Shown: positions 8,260 to 17,379 of the stretch, in pieces | How positions within the stretch are numbered: position 1 is the stretch's first letter | Layout: every line of letters starts with the position of its first letter | Origin: Psychromonas sp. SP041 | GTDB lineage: Bacteria > Pseudomonadota > Gammaproteobacteria > Enterobacterales > Psychromonadaceae | Length of the DNA: 64,000 nucleotides | Reading direction: 5' to 3' | Assembly (NCBI RefSeq): GCF_000470315.2 | Contig: NZ_CBRF02000019.1 | Coordinates: 1-64,000 of the forward strand | Notes under the pieces: model-generated | Seen by the model: only the letters and a program-made list of their open reading frames with translations | What the model was told of the DNA's origin: nothing | Databases searched by the model: none | Made by a program: the position numbers and the translations under genes

Positions 8260-9279
8260 ATGGCACTTCGAATTGCAATAAATGGTTATGGGCGTATTGG
8301 ACGTAGTGTTGTACGAGCACTATTTGAAGGTCATCATCAAACACAAATCGATATAGTCGCGATCAATGAATTAGCGACACCCGAGGCGATTTGTCACCTA
8401 ACTCAATATGATTCAACGCATGGACGCTTTCCTTTCGAAGTCACACAAAGCCATGACTTACTGATAATTGAGCAGCACCCTATTCAATTATTAGCGTTTA
8501 AAGACATTAATGACTTACCTTGGAAAGCATTAGACATTGATATCGTTATTGATTGTACCGGTATCTATGGATCAAAAGCGGATGCCGATGCACATTTGTT
8601 AGCGGGTGCTAAGAAAGTAGTGTTTTCACACCCAGCCGATCAAGATGTCGATGCCACGGTTGTTTATGGTGTTAACCACCAACAATTAACGGGTAAAGAG
8701 CAATATATTTCAGGGGCATCTTGTACAACCAATTGTATTGTTCCTGTGATTGCTATTTTAGATGACGCTTTCAGTATTAAGTGCGGCACTATTACCACTA
8801 TTCATTCGGCAATGAATGACCAACCCGTCATTGACTCTTATCACCATGACTTACGTAGAACGCGAGCAGCTAGCCAATCAATTATCCCTGTTGATACAAA
8901 ACTAGCAGCAGGTATAGAGCGAATTTTACCTAAGTTTGCTAATAAGTTTGAAGCGATTGCCGTACGTGTACCCACCATTAATGTCACGGCCATGGATTTG
9001 AGTATTACCGTTGATAAAAGCGTTTCAATTGCTGATATAAACCAATGTTTAAAACAGATAGCAGAAGGTGAACTAAAAGGTATTTTGGGTTACACGGAAG
9101 CGCCATTAGTGTCAGTGGATTTTAATCATGATCCGCGCTCTTGTATTATTGATGGTACTCAAACACGTGTGAGCGATGGCAACTTAGTTAAACTATTAGT
9201 GTGGTGTGATAATGAATGGGGTTTTGCTAATCGTTTATTAGATACTTGCTTACACTTAAAGAAATTATCAGAGCAGTAA
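8260..9279 (+). CDS. epd: D-erythrose-4-phosphate dehydrogenase
   Basis: A 339-aa cytosolic NAD-dependent enzyme that oxidises erythrose 4-phosphate to 4-phosphoerythronate, the first step of the DXP-dependent pyridoxal phosphate pathway. It has the Rossmann motif INGYGRIGR at 7-15, catalytic Cys155 in SGASCTTNC and His182 in TTIHSAMND. Epd-type features separate it from Gap[22 protein letters not shown] and [11 protein letters not shown]. The ATG at 8260 gives the E. coli length and leaves GGA 6 nt upstream; an ATG at 8254 would sit directly against that ribosome site. The gene stands alone here, without the pgk and fba that often follow it. Confidence 0.93.
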   Translation: MALRIAINGYGRIGRSVVRALFEGHHQTQIDIVAINELATPEAICHLTQYDSTHGRFPFEVTQSHDLLIIEQHPIQLLAFKDINDLPWKALDIDIVIDCTGIYGSKADADAHLLAGAKKVVFSHPADQDVDATVVYGVNHQQLTGKEQYISGASCTTNCIVPVIAILDDAFSIKCGTITTIHSAMNDQPVIDSYHHDLRRTRAASQSIIPVDTKLAAGIERILPKFANKFEAIAVRVPTINVTAMDLSITVDKSVSIADINQCLKQIAEGELKGILGYTEAPLVSVDFNHDPRSCIIDGTQTRVSDGNLVKLLVWCDNEWGFANRLLDTCLHLKKLSEQ

Positions 9280-9523
9280 GTTTCAGATTCATCGTTATGG
9301 CGTTGGTGAACTCATGAAGTTGGTGCAGATTAGGGTTGATTAATAATCGTAAAATCCTAAACTGCATAAATTGATAGTGTTATTAATACACGTTTAAGTC
9401 TTATTCAACATTCAATGCTTTCTATTCTTCTGTACAGCATTAAAGCTTTATTCTGCAGTCAACTACTTGATAGTGATCAGTTTATTATTTCAGCCATTCA
9501 ATAAACGTCTTTTTAACACACCT

Positions 9524-9826
9524 TTATTTAGCCGCCACAAATTCAACACTACATTCGTAAGAGCCCATTTCGAATATTCGGCATACCCAAGGTCTGTTTT
9601 CATAGATAGTGCAGAGCTTTGTATCTCGGTCAACACAGATACACCATCCATCATCTAAACGTTTCATCGTTTCACCACCCCACTGATCATGTTCGATATA
9701 TTGATCAGGCACACCGGTATCCGTGATTAGCATGACCTCTAATTGGCAGCACGCAGCATTGCATTTAGCACAGGTTAAATCAGGGCTATTTACTTCTTTT
9801 ATTGCTATAGGGTTAGAGTCAGTCAT
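9524..9826 (-). CDS. YkgJ family cysteine-cluster protein
   Basis: A 100-aa protein of the YkgJ/UPF0153 family, thought to bind zinc or iron through conserved cysteines. CAKCNAACC (Cys19, 22, 26, 27) and a second set in WCICVDRDTKLC, WVCRIF and YEC match the family pattern. The biochemical role is not established. It lies 96 bp downstream of ubiT on the same strand and may be read from the same transcript. Confidence 0.85.
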   Translation of the reverse strand: MTDSNPIAIKEVNSPDLTCAKCNAACCQLEVMLITDTGVPDQYIEHDQWGGETMKRLDDGWCICVDRDTKLCTIYENRPWVCRIFEMGSYECSVEFVAAK

Positions 9827-9922
9827 TCATCCACAATGTAGTTATTAAAATGTAAAGTGCTAAGCCTATAGCGCTAAGCCTTTAAAAGATACCTTGTTGT
9901 GATCAACAGTTTATTTTTACTT

Positions 9923-10459
9923 TCAAATTTTAATGTTAAGCACATTAGTATCAGGCGAAACTGGTATCGACACACCTGTTTTAATCAAATCAGACAAAGT
10001 CACGATCATTCTTTCAATGAATGGCGATAATTGCTCAAATTCAATGTTATCCAATAGGTTTTTAACTTCTAATCCTAGTTCTGTATCGCCTTGTATTTTT
10101 AGGCGACGTTGAAAAAATAACGTATCAGGATCTTCTTTGCGGCCAGCAACTAAAATAAGGTCATTCAGCGTCGCACTGAATGACACATCGGTCTGTTCTG
10201 CTTTATCTTTAACGATAATATTGTCATCAAAACTGATGAACCACGTTAACTTCAAATCAGTCACCGTCACTTTTAACCATTTCCCCTCTAAAAAAGCTAA
10301 ATCATCGTCTTCAATCGCTTCTTTAAAAATATGGTTAATGATTGAGAGCAAACATTTTTGTTGCACGCTAAATGGAATAAATTGACTGGGTACCGCTAAG
10401 AATTGAGGTGTAATGACCACAAGCTTTTGCAATAGTTTGTTACGTAATGGTATCAGCAT
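9923..10459 (-). CDS. ubiT: Ubiquinone anaerobic biosynthesis accessory factor UbiT
   Basis: A 178-aa SCP2-domain lipid-carrier protein (YhbT type) that supports oxygen-independent ubiquinone synthesis, probably by binding the hydrophobic intermediates. The SCP2 region runs from about 45 to 150 (WFISFDDNIIVKD, LILVAGRKEDPDTLFFQRR, IQGDTELGLEVKNLLD). The start at 10459 (MLIPLRNKLLQ) has AAGGA seven bases upstream; an ATG at 10480 would add seven residues without that support. It is divergent from ubiU-ubiV, which is strong context for the function. Confidence 0.93.
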   Translation of the reverse strand: MLIPLRNKLLQKLVVITPQFLAVPSQFIPFSVQQKCLLSIINHIFKEAIEDDDLAFLEGKWLKVTVTDLKLTWFISFDDNIIVKDKAEQTDVSFSATLNDLILVAGRKEDPDTLFFQRRLKIQGDTELGLEVKNLLDNIEFEQLSPFIERMIVTLSDLIKTGVSIPVSPDTNVLNIKI

Positions 10460-10526
10460 GATATTCCTTTCAATGATCATCTTTTAAAATAAGAAACAAA
10501 TTATAAACGTTCGTAAAAACCACAAC

Positions 10527-10540
10527 TTAGTTTAAATCAA
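10527..10540. promoter_or_regulatory. Possible FNR-like site between ubiT and ubiU
   Basis: TTAGTTTAAATCAA has one perfect FNR half-site (ATCAA) and one poor half-site (TTAGT in place of TTGAT) at the right 4-nt spacing. It lies in the divergent promoter region of ubiT and ubiU, where anaerobic control is expected. Weak by sequence alone. Confidence 0.3.
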
Positions 10541-10667
10541 CATACGTTCTATTATTGATACTTATTTTTTGAAAATATCATGATGAATGTAAGTTGTATG
10601 CCCTACATCAATAAACAATTAAAATAACTTTTTACAATAACGATATTAATAAAAATGGAGTTATTGT

Positions 10668-11681
10668 ATGGAATTATTATGTCCAGCAGGCAGTTTACCC
10701 GCATTAAAGACCGCCATTGATTGTGGTGCAGATGCTGTCTACGTAGGGTTAAAAGATGATACTAACGCACGCCATTTTGCAGGGTTAAACTTTAATGATA
10801 AAAAACTCGCAAAAGGCGCTCAATATGTACGTGATCACAATAAACATTTACACGTAGCCATTAATACATTCGCTCACCCAGGCGAAGAAAAGCGTTGGTT
10901 TAACGCCGTTGATAAATGTGTGGATTTAGGAGCGAATGCCGCCATTATTGCCGATATTGCGACACTTGATTATGCAGCTAATAAGTACCCTGATTTAGAA
11001 TTACATTTATCGGTTCAGGCTTCAGCAACAAACACTGCCGCTATCGATTTTTATCAACAAAACTTTAATGTAAAGCGTGTGGTATTGCCTCGGGTTTTGT
11101 CGCTTCATCAGGTAAAGCAATTAGCGCGTAATACGTCTATCGACTTAGAAGTCTTCGCTTTTGGCAGCCTGTGTATTATGGCTGAAGGCCGTTGTTATTT
11201 GTCGTCTTACTTTACGGGCGAGTCACCCAATACGGTTGGCGCTTGTTCGCCTGCTAAATATGTTCGTTGGCAAGAAACAGAGAAAGGCCTGGAGTCTCGT
11301 CTCAATGATATTTTAATTGATCGTTATCAAGAAAATGAAAAGGCTGGCTACCCTACTTTATGTAAAGGCAAATTTACCGTAGATAGCATTGATAATGAAG
11401 AGAAGATCCTTTACCACGCGCTTGAAGAACCCACCAGTTTGAATACCTTATCCATATTGCCTGAATTATTTATGGCCAACGTCAAATCAGTCAAAATTGA
11501 AGGCCGTCAACGCAGCCCTGCTTATGTTGAGCAAATTACTAAGGTATGGCGTGCGGCCATTGATAACTACAAACAATCACCAGCGGATTATAAAGTAGAA
11601 GCTGACTGGAATGCTGTTTTAGCCAATGTATCTGAAGGTAGCCAAACAACCTTAGGTGCTTATCATCGCGATTGGCAATAG
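10668..11681 (+). CDS. ubiU: Ubiquinone biosynthesis protein UbiU (U32 family)
   Basis: A 337-aa U32-family Fe-S protein that acts with UbiV in oxygen-independent hydroxylation of the ubiquinone ring. Four cysteines that hold the [4Fe-4S] cluster in E. coli UbiU (169, 176, 193, 232) are at exactly those positions here, in GSLCIMAEGRCYLSS, GACSPAKY and PTLCKGKF. The N-terminal LCPAGSLPALKTAIDCGADAV is typical of U32 proteins. GGAG lies upstream of the ATG. It is followed 36 bp later by ubiV and is divergent from ubiT. It is not a protease despite the historical family name. Confidence 0.96.
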   Translation: MELLCPAGSLPALKTAIDCGADAVYVGLKDDTNARHFAGLNFNDKKLAKGAQYVRDHNKHLHVAINTFAHPGEEKRWFNAVDKCVDLGANAAIIADIATLDYAANKYPDLELHLSVQASATNTAAIDFYQQNFNVKRVVLPRVLSLHQVKQLARNTSIDLEVFAFGSLCIMAEGRCYLSSYFTGESPNTVGACSPAKYVRWQETEKGLESRLNDILIDRYQENEKAGYPTLCKGKFTVDSIDNEEKILYHALEEPTSLNTLSILPELFMANVKSVKIEGRQRSPAYVEQITKVWRAAIDNYKQSPADYKVEADWNAVLANVSEGSQTTLGAYHRDWQ

Positions 11682-11717
11682 TCGCTCTATTTTAACGCAT
11701 CAAAGTTAGGATTAAAT

Positions 11718-12596
11718 ATGAAATTATCATTAGGGCCTTTATTATATTATTGGCCAAAACAAACAACCGAAGACTTTTATCAACAAGCCATGAGCAGCGA
11801 TGCTGATATTATTTATTTAGGCGAAACTGTCTGTAGCAAACGTCGTGAATTGAAAGCGCGTGATTGGATAAATTTAGCTAAAGAGCTCAATCACCAAGGC
11901 AAAGAGATTGTTTTATCGAGCATGGCGTTATTAGAAGCCCCATCAGAAATCAAAGTATTAAAACAACTTTGTGAAAATGGAGAAATGTCCGTAGAAGCCA
12001 ATGATATTGGCGGCATTCAATTGTTATCAGAAAAGAAAGTGCCTTTTGTTTGCGGCCCTGCCATCAATTGTTATAACGCTCATACGCTTAAGTTATTTGT
12101 AAACAAAGGCATGCATCGTTGGGTTATGCCCGTAGAACTTTCCCGAGACTGGTTACAAAAAGCATTAACAGATGCAGAAAAAATGGGCATAAGAGGTCAA
12201 TTCGAAGTAGAAGTTTTTGCACATGGTCATTTACCGTTAGCTTATTCTGCACGTTGCTTTACCGCAAGGTCTGAAAATAAAGCGAAAGATGATTGCGAAC
12301 TTTGTTGTATCAAATACCCACAGGGAAGAGCGACGAGTACTCAGGAAGGCCAACAAGTATTTGTACTGAACGGCATACAAACTCAATCTGGTTATTGTTA
12401 TAACTTACTCAATGATATTGAAAGTATGACAGGTCTCGTTGATGTCGCACGCGTTAGCCCAAGCTCTATGGATAGCTTAACCACATTACATCAGTTCAAA
12501 CAAAAGATATTAGGTGCAGAGCAATACGTTAAGCACGATAACTTACAATGTAATGGTTATTGGCATCAAATTGCAGGCCTTTCTTTACAAGGTTAA
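11718..12596 (+). CDS. ubiV: Ubiquinone biosynthesis protein UbiV (U32 family)
   Basis: A 292-aa U32 protein, partner of UbiU in the anaerobic ubiquinone hydroxylation complex. The cluster ligands known for E. coli UbiV (Cys39, 180, 193, 197) are all present at the same numbers: GETVCSKR, YSARCFTA and DDCELCCIKY. TTAGGA precedes the ATG. With ubiT and the nap/moa genes that follow, it fits quinone supply for nitrate respiration without oxygen. Confidence 0.96.
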   Translation: MKLSLGPLLYYWPKQTTEDFYQQAMSSDADIIYLGETVCSKRRELKARDWINLAKELNHQGKEIVLSSMALLEAPSEIKVLKQLCENGEMSVEANDIGGIQLLSEKKVPFVCGPAINCYNAHTLKLFVNKGMHRWVMPVELSRDWLQKALTDAEKMGIRGQFEVEVFAHGHLPLAYSARCFTARSENKAKDDCELCCIKYPQGRATSTQEGQQVFVLNGIQTQSGYCYNLLNDIESMTGLVDVARVSPSSMDSLTTLHQFKQKILGAEQYVKHDNLQCNGYWHQIAGLSLQG

Positions 12597-12658
12597 TGTT
12601 GATTTACTTTAAGGGCGCTTAACCAGTAAATACATTCGCTAATGCATTAGTTAACACA

Positions 12659-13738
12659 TTAATTAATTATGCTCATGGTTTTAACATGAGCATAAACATG
12701 GCTTCCAATCGCTAAGTTAAGTTTGTTAAACGAGCGTAGCGTAATGTACGCATAAATTGATTGTGATTGTACTTGTAAGGTCAAGACCACTGCTTTTTGG
12801 TTGTCTTGAGAGAAGTCGACTATTTGCGCTGATAAGCAGTTTAATAACGAACTCCCTTCAATAGGCTTAAGCGCAACAATCACATCACGACTGTTTATTT
12901 TTACTTGTATTTGCGATGTGGTAGGTGCTTGTTCTGCAGAAACATACAATATTTGACCGTCTAAGCACCCTTTGATCAACGCTTCTTGTTGATCATATTC
13001 TTTCACTAAGACCGTTAAAATTAATCCTTGTTGTGCAAACTTTATCAACGATAGATGACTATCTAAAAATAGCTTCTGTGGCTCACCAATCGCTTCAACT
13101 TGACCATCATTAACCAACAACATCTGTTTACTAAGATAAAACAGCTCATGCTCTGAATGAGTAATATAAAGAATGGGAATTTGTTCACTTACCTGCTTTA
13201 AAAAAGGTAATAGTAGTCGTTTACTGGTCACATCTAACGATGAAAGAGGTTCATCCATGACTAATAATGCAGGATTAGTTAATAACGCGCGAGCGATGGC
13301 AATTCGTTGCTTTTGCCCACCAGACAACTGAGTTGTTTGGTGTGATAAAAGATCTGAAAAACCTAATTTTTCTGCTAAATGGTGAATGGTAAACGTGCTG
13401 TTTTTTGCTTTTCGTACTGCCAATTCCAAGTTTTGTTGCACATTCAAATGCGGGAATAGCCTGGGTTCTTGAAAGACAACGCCGATGTTCCGATCTTCCA
13501 CTGCTAACTTATGGATCTTGTTATTACCATTAGATCCTAACCACTGTTGTCCTTGAAAGGTAATATTACCCGTACAGCTTTCTAACCCTATTAAACAACG
13601 TAATAACGTGGTTTTACCTGCGCCAGAATCACCAAAAATGGTACACACACCGGATAAGTCAACTTCACCTTTAAAGTGTAAATCTTTACTGTGCTTGTCT
13701 TGCCCTTTAAAGGATTTTTGAATATTAAATTTAAGCAT
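12659..13738 (-). CDS. modC: Molybdate ABC transporter ATP-binding protein ModC
   Basis: A 359-aa ATPase subunit of the high-affinity molybdate importer. Walker A is GDSGAGKTT (36-44), the signature LSGGQKQR (138-145) and Walker B LLVMDEP (158-164). A C-terminal Mop/TOBE-like domain (about 285-355) can bind oxyanion and regulate the pump. Last gene of modABC, overlapping modB by 8 nt. A perfect hairpin lies in its last codons. Confidence 0.96.
   Translation of the reverse strand: MLKFNIQKSFKGQDKHSKDLHFKGEVDLSGVCTIFGDSGAGKTTLLRCLIGLESCTGNITFQGQQWLGSNGNNKIHKLAVEDRNIGVVFQEPRLFPHLNVQQNLELAVRKAKNSTFTIHHLAEKLGFSDLLSHQTTQLSGGQKQRIAIARALLTNPALLVMDEPLSSLDVTSKRLLLPFLKQVSEQIPILYITHSEHELFYLSKQMLLVNDGQVEAIGEPQKLFLDSHLSLIKFAQQGLILTVLVKEYDQQEALIKGCLDGQILYVSAEQAPTTSQIQVKINSRDVIVALKPIEGSSLLNCLSAQIVDFSQDNQKAVVLTLQVQSQSIYAYITLRSFNKLNLAIGSHVYAHVKTMSIIN
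12667..12695 (-). terminator. Hairpin in the last codons of modC
   Basis: A perfect 11-bp stem (12667-12677 with 12685-12695) around a 7-nt loop overlaps the final modC codons. On the minus strand it is followed by TTAATTAATG, not a clean U run, so it may be a weak terminator or a 3'-end stabiliser. Confidence 0.4.
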
Positions 13739-14417
13739 TTAACACTCTCTGTTGACGTTTTTGCAGGAACCCATATATCACCACCAGCAAAGAGGTCGAA
13801 AAAGCTAATAAGATGAAAGAAAGTTGATGCGCTGAACTGTATTGCAGAGATTCAACATGATCAAATAAGAGAATAGATAACACTTGCGTCTCCCCAGGAA
13901 TGTTACCACCAATCATCAACACCACACCAAATTCGCCAATGGTATGTGCAAAACCTAATGCACCAGCAATAATAAAACTAGGTAATAACATTGGAAATAT
14001 TATTTTGTATAACCGTTCATACTTTCCATAACCAAGTGTCGCACTGACTTCTAAATAGCTTTTGTCTAAATGCACAAAAGCACTTTGCAAAGGCTGAACA
14101 ACAAAGGGTAATGAGTAGATCACTGAAGCAATCACTAAACCAGTAAATGAAAATGCCAATGAAGTATCGTTAAAGCTCAACCACCATTCGCCTAAAAAAT
14201 GTTCTGGAGAAAAAGCGATTAATAAATAAAAGCCTAAAACAGTGGGAGGTAATACTAAAGGTAAGGCGACAAGCGATTCTATTAGCGGACGTATTTTTGT
14301 TTGGCTGCGCGCTAACCACCACGCCAAAGGAGGAGCAATGATCATCAGCAATAACGTAGTCAAACTCGCTAATTTAAGGGTTAACCAAATTGCTTGGTAA
14401 TCTCCAGCGCTTAGCAT
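13731..14417 (-). CDS. modB: Molybdate ABC transporter permease ModB
   Basis: A 228-aa inner-membrane permease with about five or six membrane segments. The cytoplasmic coupling motif EVSATLGYGKYERLYKIIFP matches the EAA loop that contacts ModC. Its ATG overlaps the modA stop (TAATG), and its 3' end overlaps modC by 8 nt, so the three subunits are tightly coupled. Confidence 0.95.
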   Translation of the reverse strand: MLSAGDYQAIWLTLKLASLTTLLLMIIAPPLAWWLARSQTKIRPLIESLVALPLVLPPTVLGFYLLIAFSPEHFLGEWWLSFNDTSLAFSFTGLVIASVIYSLPFVVQPLQSAFVHLDKSYLEVSATLGYGKYERLYKIIFPMLLPSFIIAGALGFAHTIGEFGVVLMIGGNIPGETQVLSILLFDHVESLQYSSAHQLSFILLAFSTSLLVVIYGFLQKRQQRVLNA

Positions 14418-15136
14418 TAATTATAACCCTGAGATTTAATCTGTTGTTGTACTTCCTTAGACAGTAAAAAGTCTCGAAACAAATTAGCTTCCTTTAACTT
14501 CTTATCATTGAGTACGATACCTGATTGTATTAATGGTTGATGCCATGCAGTGGGAATTAACAAATAATGCTGTTGATTTTTTTGTAGTACTGCGGCATAC
14601 GATACTAACCCTGCAACAACATTTTTCGATTCTACAAATTGATAAGCTTGGTTGATGTTATTACCTTGTATGTACTGCAGAGATTGCCATTTATGTGTAA
14701 ATTCAAGCGATTGCTGTGCAGCAATACCATAAGGAGCAAACTTAGGATTTGCGATGGCGAGCCGACCTGTGTAAGCCATAAAATCATCTATTGTAGGATT
14801 GCTTAAAGCATTGGGTTGCCAAAATACTAAACGCCCCTGTGCATAGATAAAGTCTGGTTGTGTTGTTTTGTTTTCTGCTTTTAATAGATCGATATGTTTT
14901 TGATCTGCTGATAAAAATAGATCAAAAGGAGCACCACGTAATATTTGTTGGTACAACGTGCCCGTTGAAGCGCTAGAGATATTAACGTCGATAGCGTATT
15001 TATTAGAAAATTGTTGTCCAATATCTAATGCTAATAATTTAAAGTTGCTAGCGACTGCAACGTTTAAAGCAGCATGACTTTGGAGGCTGACTAAACCAGT
15101 GAATATAAAAAGAATAATGCTTAGGTATTTATTCAT
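14417..15136 (-). CDS. modA: Molybdate-binding periplasmic protein ModA
   Basis: A 239-aa periplasmic binding protein with an N-terminal signal peptide (about 1-22, cleavage after SHA). The ligand-binding signature is clear: VAVASNF, SSASTGTLYQQI and GAPFDLFLSAD. It captures molybdate for ModBC and so feeds the Moco genes and NapA next door. First gene of modABC. Confidence 0.95.
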   Translation of the reverse strand: MNKYLSIILFIFTGLVSLQSHAALNVAVASNFKLLALDIGQQFSNKYAIDVNISSASTGTLYQQILRGAPFDLFLSADQKHIDLLKAENKTTQPDFIYAQGRLVFWQPNALSNPTIDDFMAYTGRLAIANPKFAPYGIAAQQSLEFTHKWQSLQYIQGNNINQAYQFVESKNVVAGLVSYAAVLQKNQQHYLLIPTAWHQPLIQSGIVLNDKKLKEANLFRDFLLSKEVQQQIKSQGYN

Positions 15137-15524
15137 TAATGTTAATAACCTTTATGGAAATGCTCAAAATGGCGATGCTCAAAAAAAAGGGTTCAAATAC
15201 AGAGGTGGAGAACTCTATCCCTTAAACTAGAACCAATCAAGCATAGAGGGCGGTGTAAGAAAGTGAATACAGTAACAAAGTGAATTCAAAAATTGATTCG
15301 AACATAACTTGAATCTGCCACTTAAAACATAACTTAGAAAAATAAAACCAAATCACTTTACGATGAAACGTATTAACCACTTAAAAGCGCCATTAAACAA
15401 TAAAACATAGCAGCATCATACAGTGGCACCACATAGCAAAACAATATAGTAAAACAACATAGTGCACCGATTAATAAAAAGCCTATTATTGCAACTAAAT
15501 CACCACGTGAATTAGTTTACTGTT
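15137..15524. other. Intergenic region between moaE and modA
   Basis: About 390 bp without a gene. It should hold the modA promoter (minus strand) and the end of the moa transcript. I find no ModE-type palindrome. A 14-bp string at 15307-15320 (ACTTGAATCTGCCA) is identical to part of the IS30-type end at 114-127. Several short ACATAG repeats lie at 15400-15460. Confidence 0.5.
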
Positions 15525-15977
15525 TTATTTAACAGCCCACTTAGACAGCGCATCTTGATCGACTTCGCGAGCATCTACCCATTGAGTTTCGCCATTCGAC
15601 ATGGTTTCTTTTTTCCAAAATGGTGCTTGAGTTTTTAAGTAATCCATGATGAATTCACAGGCAGCAAACGCATCCCCACGATGTTGGCTGGCAATACCAA
15701 CAAATACAATTTGGTCTGAAATAGCCAAGTGCCCTACACGATGAATCACAGTCGACTCAATAATGTTCCAACGCTGTTTTGCTTGTTCAACAATGTCTAT
15801 TAAGCACTTTTCAGTCATACCAGGGTAATGCTCTAACGATAAATCGCTAACACTTTGACCATTATTAATATCACGTACTAAGCCTGTAAAAGTCACAATG
15901 GCACCGACCGATGTTTTACATTTTAAGCGGTCGTATTCTTCTTGCTGATTAAAGTCTTGTTCTTGAACACTGATCAT
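15525..15977 (-). CDS. moaE: Molybdopterin synthase catalytic subunit MoaE
   Basis: A 150-aa large subunit of molybdopterin synthase, which moves sulfur from MoaD onto cyclic pyranopterin monophosphate. Conserved family segments are present: GAIVTFTGLVR, LEHYPGM, IHRVGHL and the catalytic lysine region PFWKKE (about 116-121). It begins directly after the moaD stop. Confidence 0.96.
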   Translation of the reverse strand: MISVQEQDFNQQEEYDRLKCKTSVGAIVTFTGLVRDINNGQSVSDLSLEHYPGMTEKCLIDIVEQAKQRWNIIESTVIHRVGHLAISDQIVFVGIASQHRGDAFAACEFIMDYLKTQAPFWKKETMSNGETQWVDAREVDQDALSKWAVK

Positions 15978-16226
15978 TTATCCGCCTGTCACCGGTGGGA
16001 AATAAGCTACTTCGTCACCGTCTTTTAATAACACATTGTCGTTAACCATCGCTTGATTGACAGCTTTCAAACAAAGCTGTGACGTTAAAATAGTGCTCCA
16101 CTCAGCTTTGTGTTCAATCAAATATTGAAATAGCTGATCAGTATTTTCAACGGCAGTCGCATCGACTTGTAGTTCTCGACAACCAAGTTGTTCGCTCAGC
16201 TTGGCAAAAAAAAGTACTTTAATCAT
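15978..16226 (-). CDS. moaD: Molybdopterin synthase sulfur carrier MoaD
   Basis: An 82-aa ubiquitin-fold sulfur carrier ending in the required Gly-Gly (FPPVTGG), where the thiocarboxylate forms. It sits between moaC (9 bp) and moaE (0 bp) in moaBCDE. Confidence 0.95.
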   Translation of the reverse strand: MIKVLFFAKLSEQLGCRELQVDATAVENTDQLFQYLIEHKAEWSTILTSQLCLKAVNQAMVNDNVLLKDGDEVAYFPPVTGG

Positions 16227-16235
16227 TTAACAACC

Positions 16236-16718
16236 CTATTCTGCGGCTTTGAAGTGGCCAGATTTTCCACCTGTTTTTTCTAACAACTTCACAGCGGAAA
16301 TAACCATGTCTTTTTGAATCGCTTTACACATATCATAAATAGTTAATGCTGCGACCGATGCAGCCGTTAATGCTTCCATTTCAACACCTGTTTTACCCGA
16401 TAATTTACAGAGACTTTCAATACGTACTCTATTGTATTCAGGCTCTGCAGTGATATTCACTTCGACTTTAGTTAAGGCAAGTGGATGGCATAATGGAATA
16501 ATGTCTGATGTTTTTTTAGCGGCCATGATGCCTGCAATGCGAGCAGTGGCAAATACGTCACCTTTATGATGTTGACCATTAACAATTAATGCTAGGGTTT
16601 CTGCTGACATATCGACATAGGCTTCAGCAATAGCTTGACGAACCGTCACTTCTTTTGCTGTGACATCAACCATATTAGCTTTACCATCTTGGTTAATATG
16701 GGTAAAAGTAGCAGACAT
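16236..16718 (-). CDS. moaC: Cyclic pyranopterin monophosphate synthase MoaC
   Basis: A 160-aa enzyme that works after MoaA to form cyclic pyranopterin monophosphate. Recognised by [37 protein letters not shown] cut here to its ends, and KTGGKSGHF at the C terminus. Its ATG overlaps the moaB stop (TAATG). Confidence 0.96.
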   Translation of the reverse strand: MSATFTHINQDGKANMVDVTAKEVTVRQAIAEAYVDMSAETLALIVNGQHHKGDVFATARIAGIMAAKKTSDIIPLCHPLALTKVEVNITAEPEYNRVRIESLCKLSGKTGVEMEALTAASVAALTIYDMCKAIQKDMVISAVKLLEKTGGKSGHFKAAE

Positions 16719-17236
16719 TATTTAGCTCCTAGGTGCGGCATAAAGTTGCATGGTTTATGTTGAGCGTTGATTTGCTCTTCAATTATTTTAGTCCAAGCTG
16801 TTTTACAAGCACCAGTAGAACCAGGCATACAAAAAATAACGGTATTGTTAGCAAAACCCGCTAATGCACGACTTTGGATCGTTGAAGATCCAATTTCCTG
16901 ATAAGAAACAGCGCGGAATAACTCACCAAATCCTTCTACTTGTTTATCAAATAACACAGATACCGCTTCAGGCGTTGTATCACGGGCTGTAAAACCAGTT
17001 CCACCTGTGATTAACACAACTTCAATTTTCTCATCTGCAATCCACTGCGACACAATTGCGCGGATTTTATACGGGTCATCAATGACAATTGTCTTATCGA
17101 CTAGTTGGTGACCTGCCGTCGTTAACGCTTCAACTAAATACCCACCTGATGTGTCAGTCGTTTCATTACGCGTGTCGGAAACTGTTAACACTGCAATTTT
17201 TGCAGCAGTAAATTCTTGGCTTGATAAATGACTCAT
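16718..17236 (-). CDS. moaB: Molybdenum cofactor biosynthesis protein MoaB
   Basis: A 172-aa protein of the MoaB/Mog family, probably involved in molybdopterin adenylylation or cofactor handling. [14 protein letters not shown] and MPGSTGA are the family signatures. The start at 17236 (MSHLSSQEF) has AAGGA five bases upstream; a longer frame to 17269 lacks support. First gene of moaBCDE. moaA lies separately at 23.0-24.0 kb. Confidence 0.93.
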   Translation of the reverse strand: MSHLSSQEFTAAKIAVLTVSDTRNETTDTSGGYLVEALTTAGHQLVDKTIVIDDPYKIRAIVSQWIADEKIEVVLITGGTGFTARDTTPEAVSVLFDKQVEGFGELFRAVSYQEIGSSTIQSRALAGFANNTVIFCMPGSTGACKTAWTKIIEEQINAQHKPCNFMPHLGAK

Positions 17237-17315
17237 ATTAATCCTTGTTGATCTCATTCTAAAATACACGATTATATTGTTTAATTCTTTTTGTTCTTAT
17301 TTAGTATCACTTTTC

Positions 17316-17360
17316 TTTATTTGGTATTGCTTTATTTGGCATTGCTTTGCTTAATTGGGT
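17316..17360. repeat. 15-bp direct repeats upstream of moaB
   Basis: TTTATTTGGTATTGC at 17316-17330 is followed directly by TTTATTTGGCATTGC at 17331-17345, then by a more diverged copy (TTAATTGGGTATGG). A fourth weak copy precedes them. They lie between mobA and moaB, probably in the moaB promoter region. Confidence 0.7.
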
Positions 17361-17379
17361 ATGGCCTTGATTACATTGT

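Noticed and set aside
15137-15524. ModE operator upstream of modA
   Set aside because: No TATATA-type inverted repeat of the expected form was seen.
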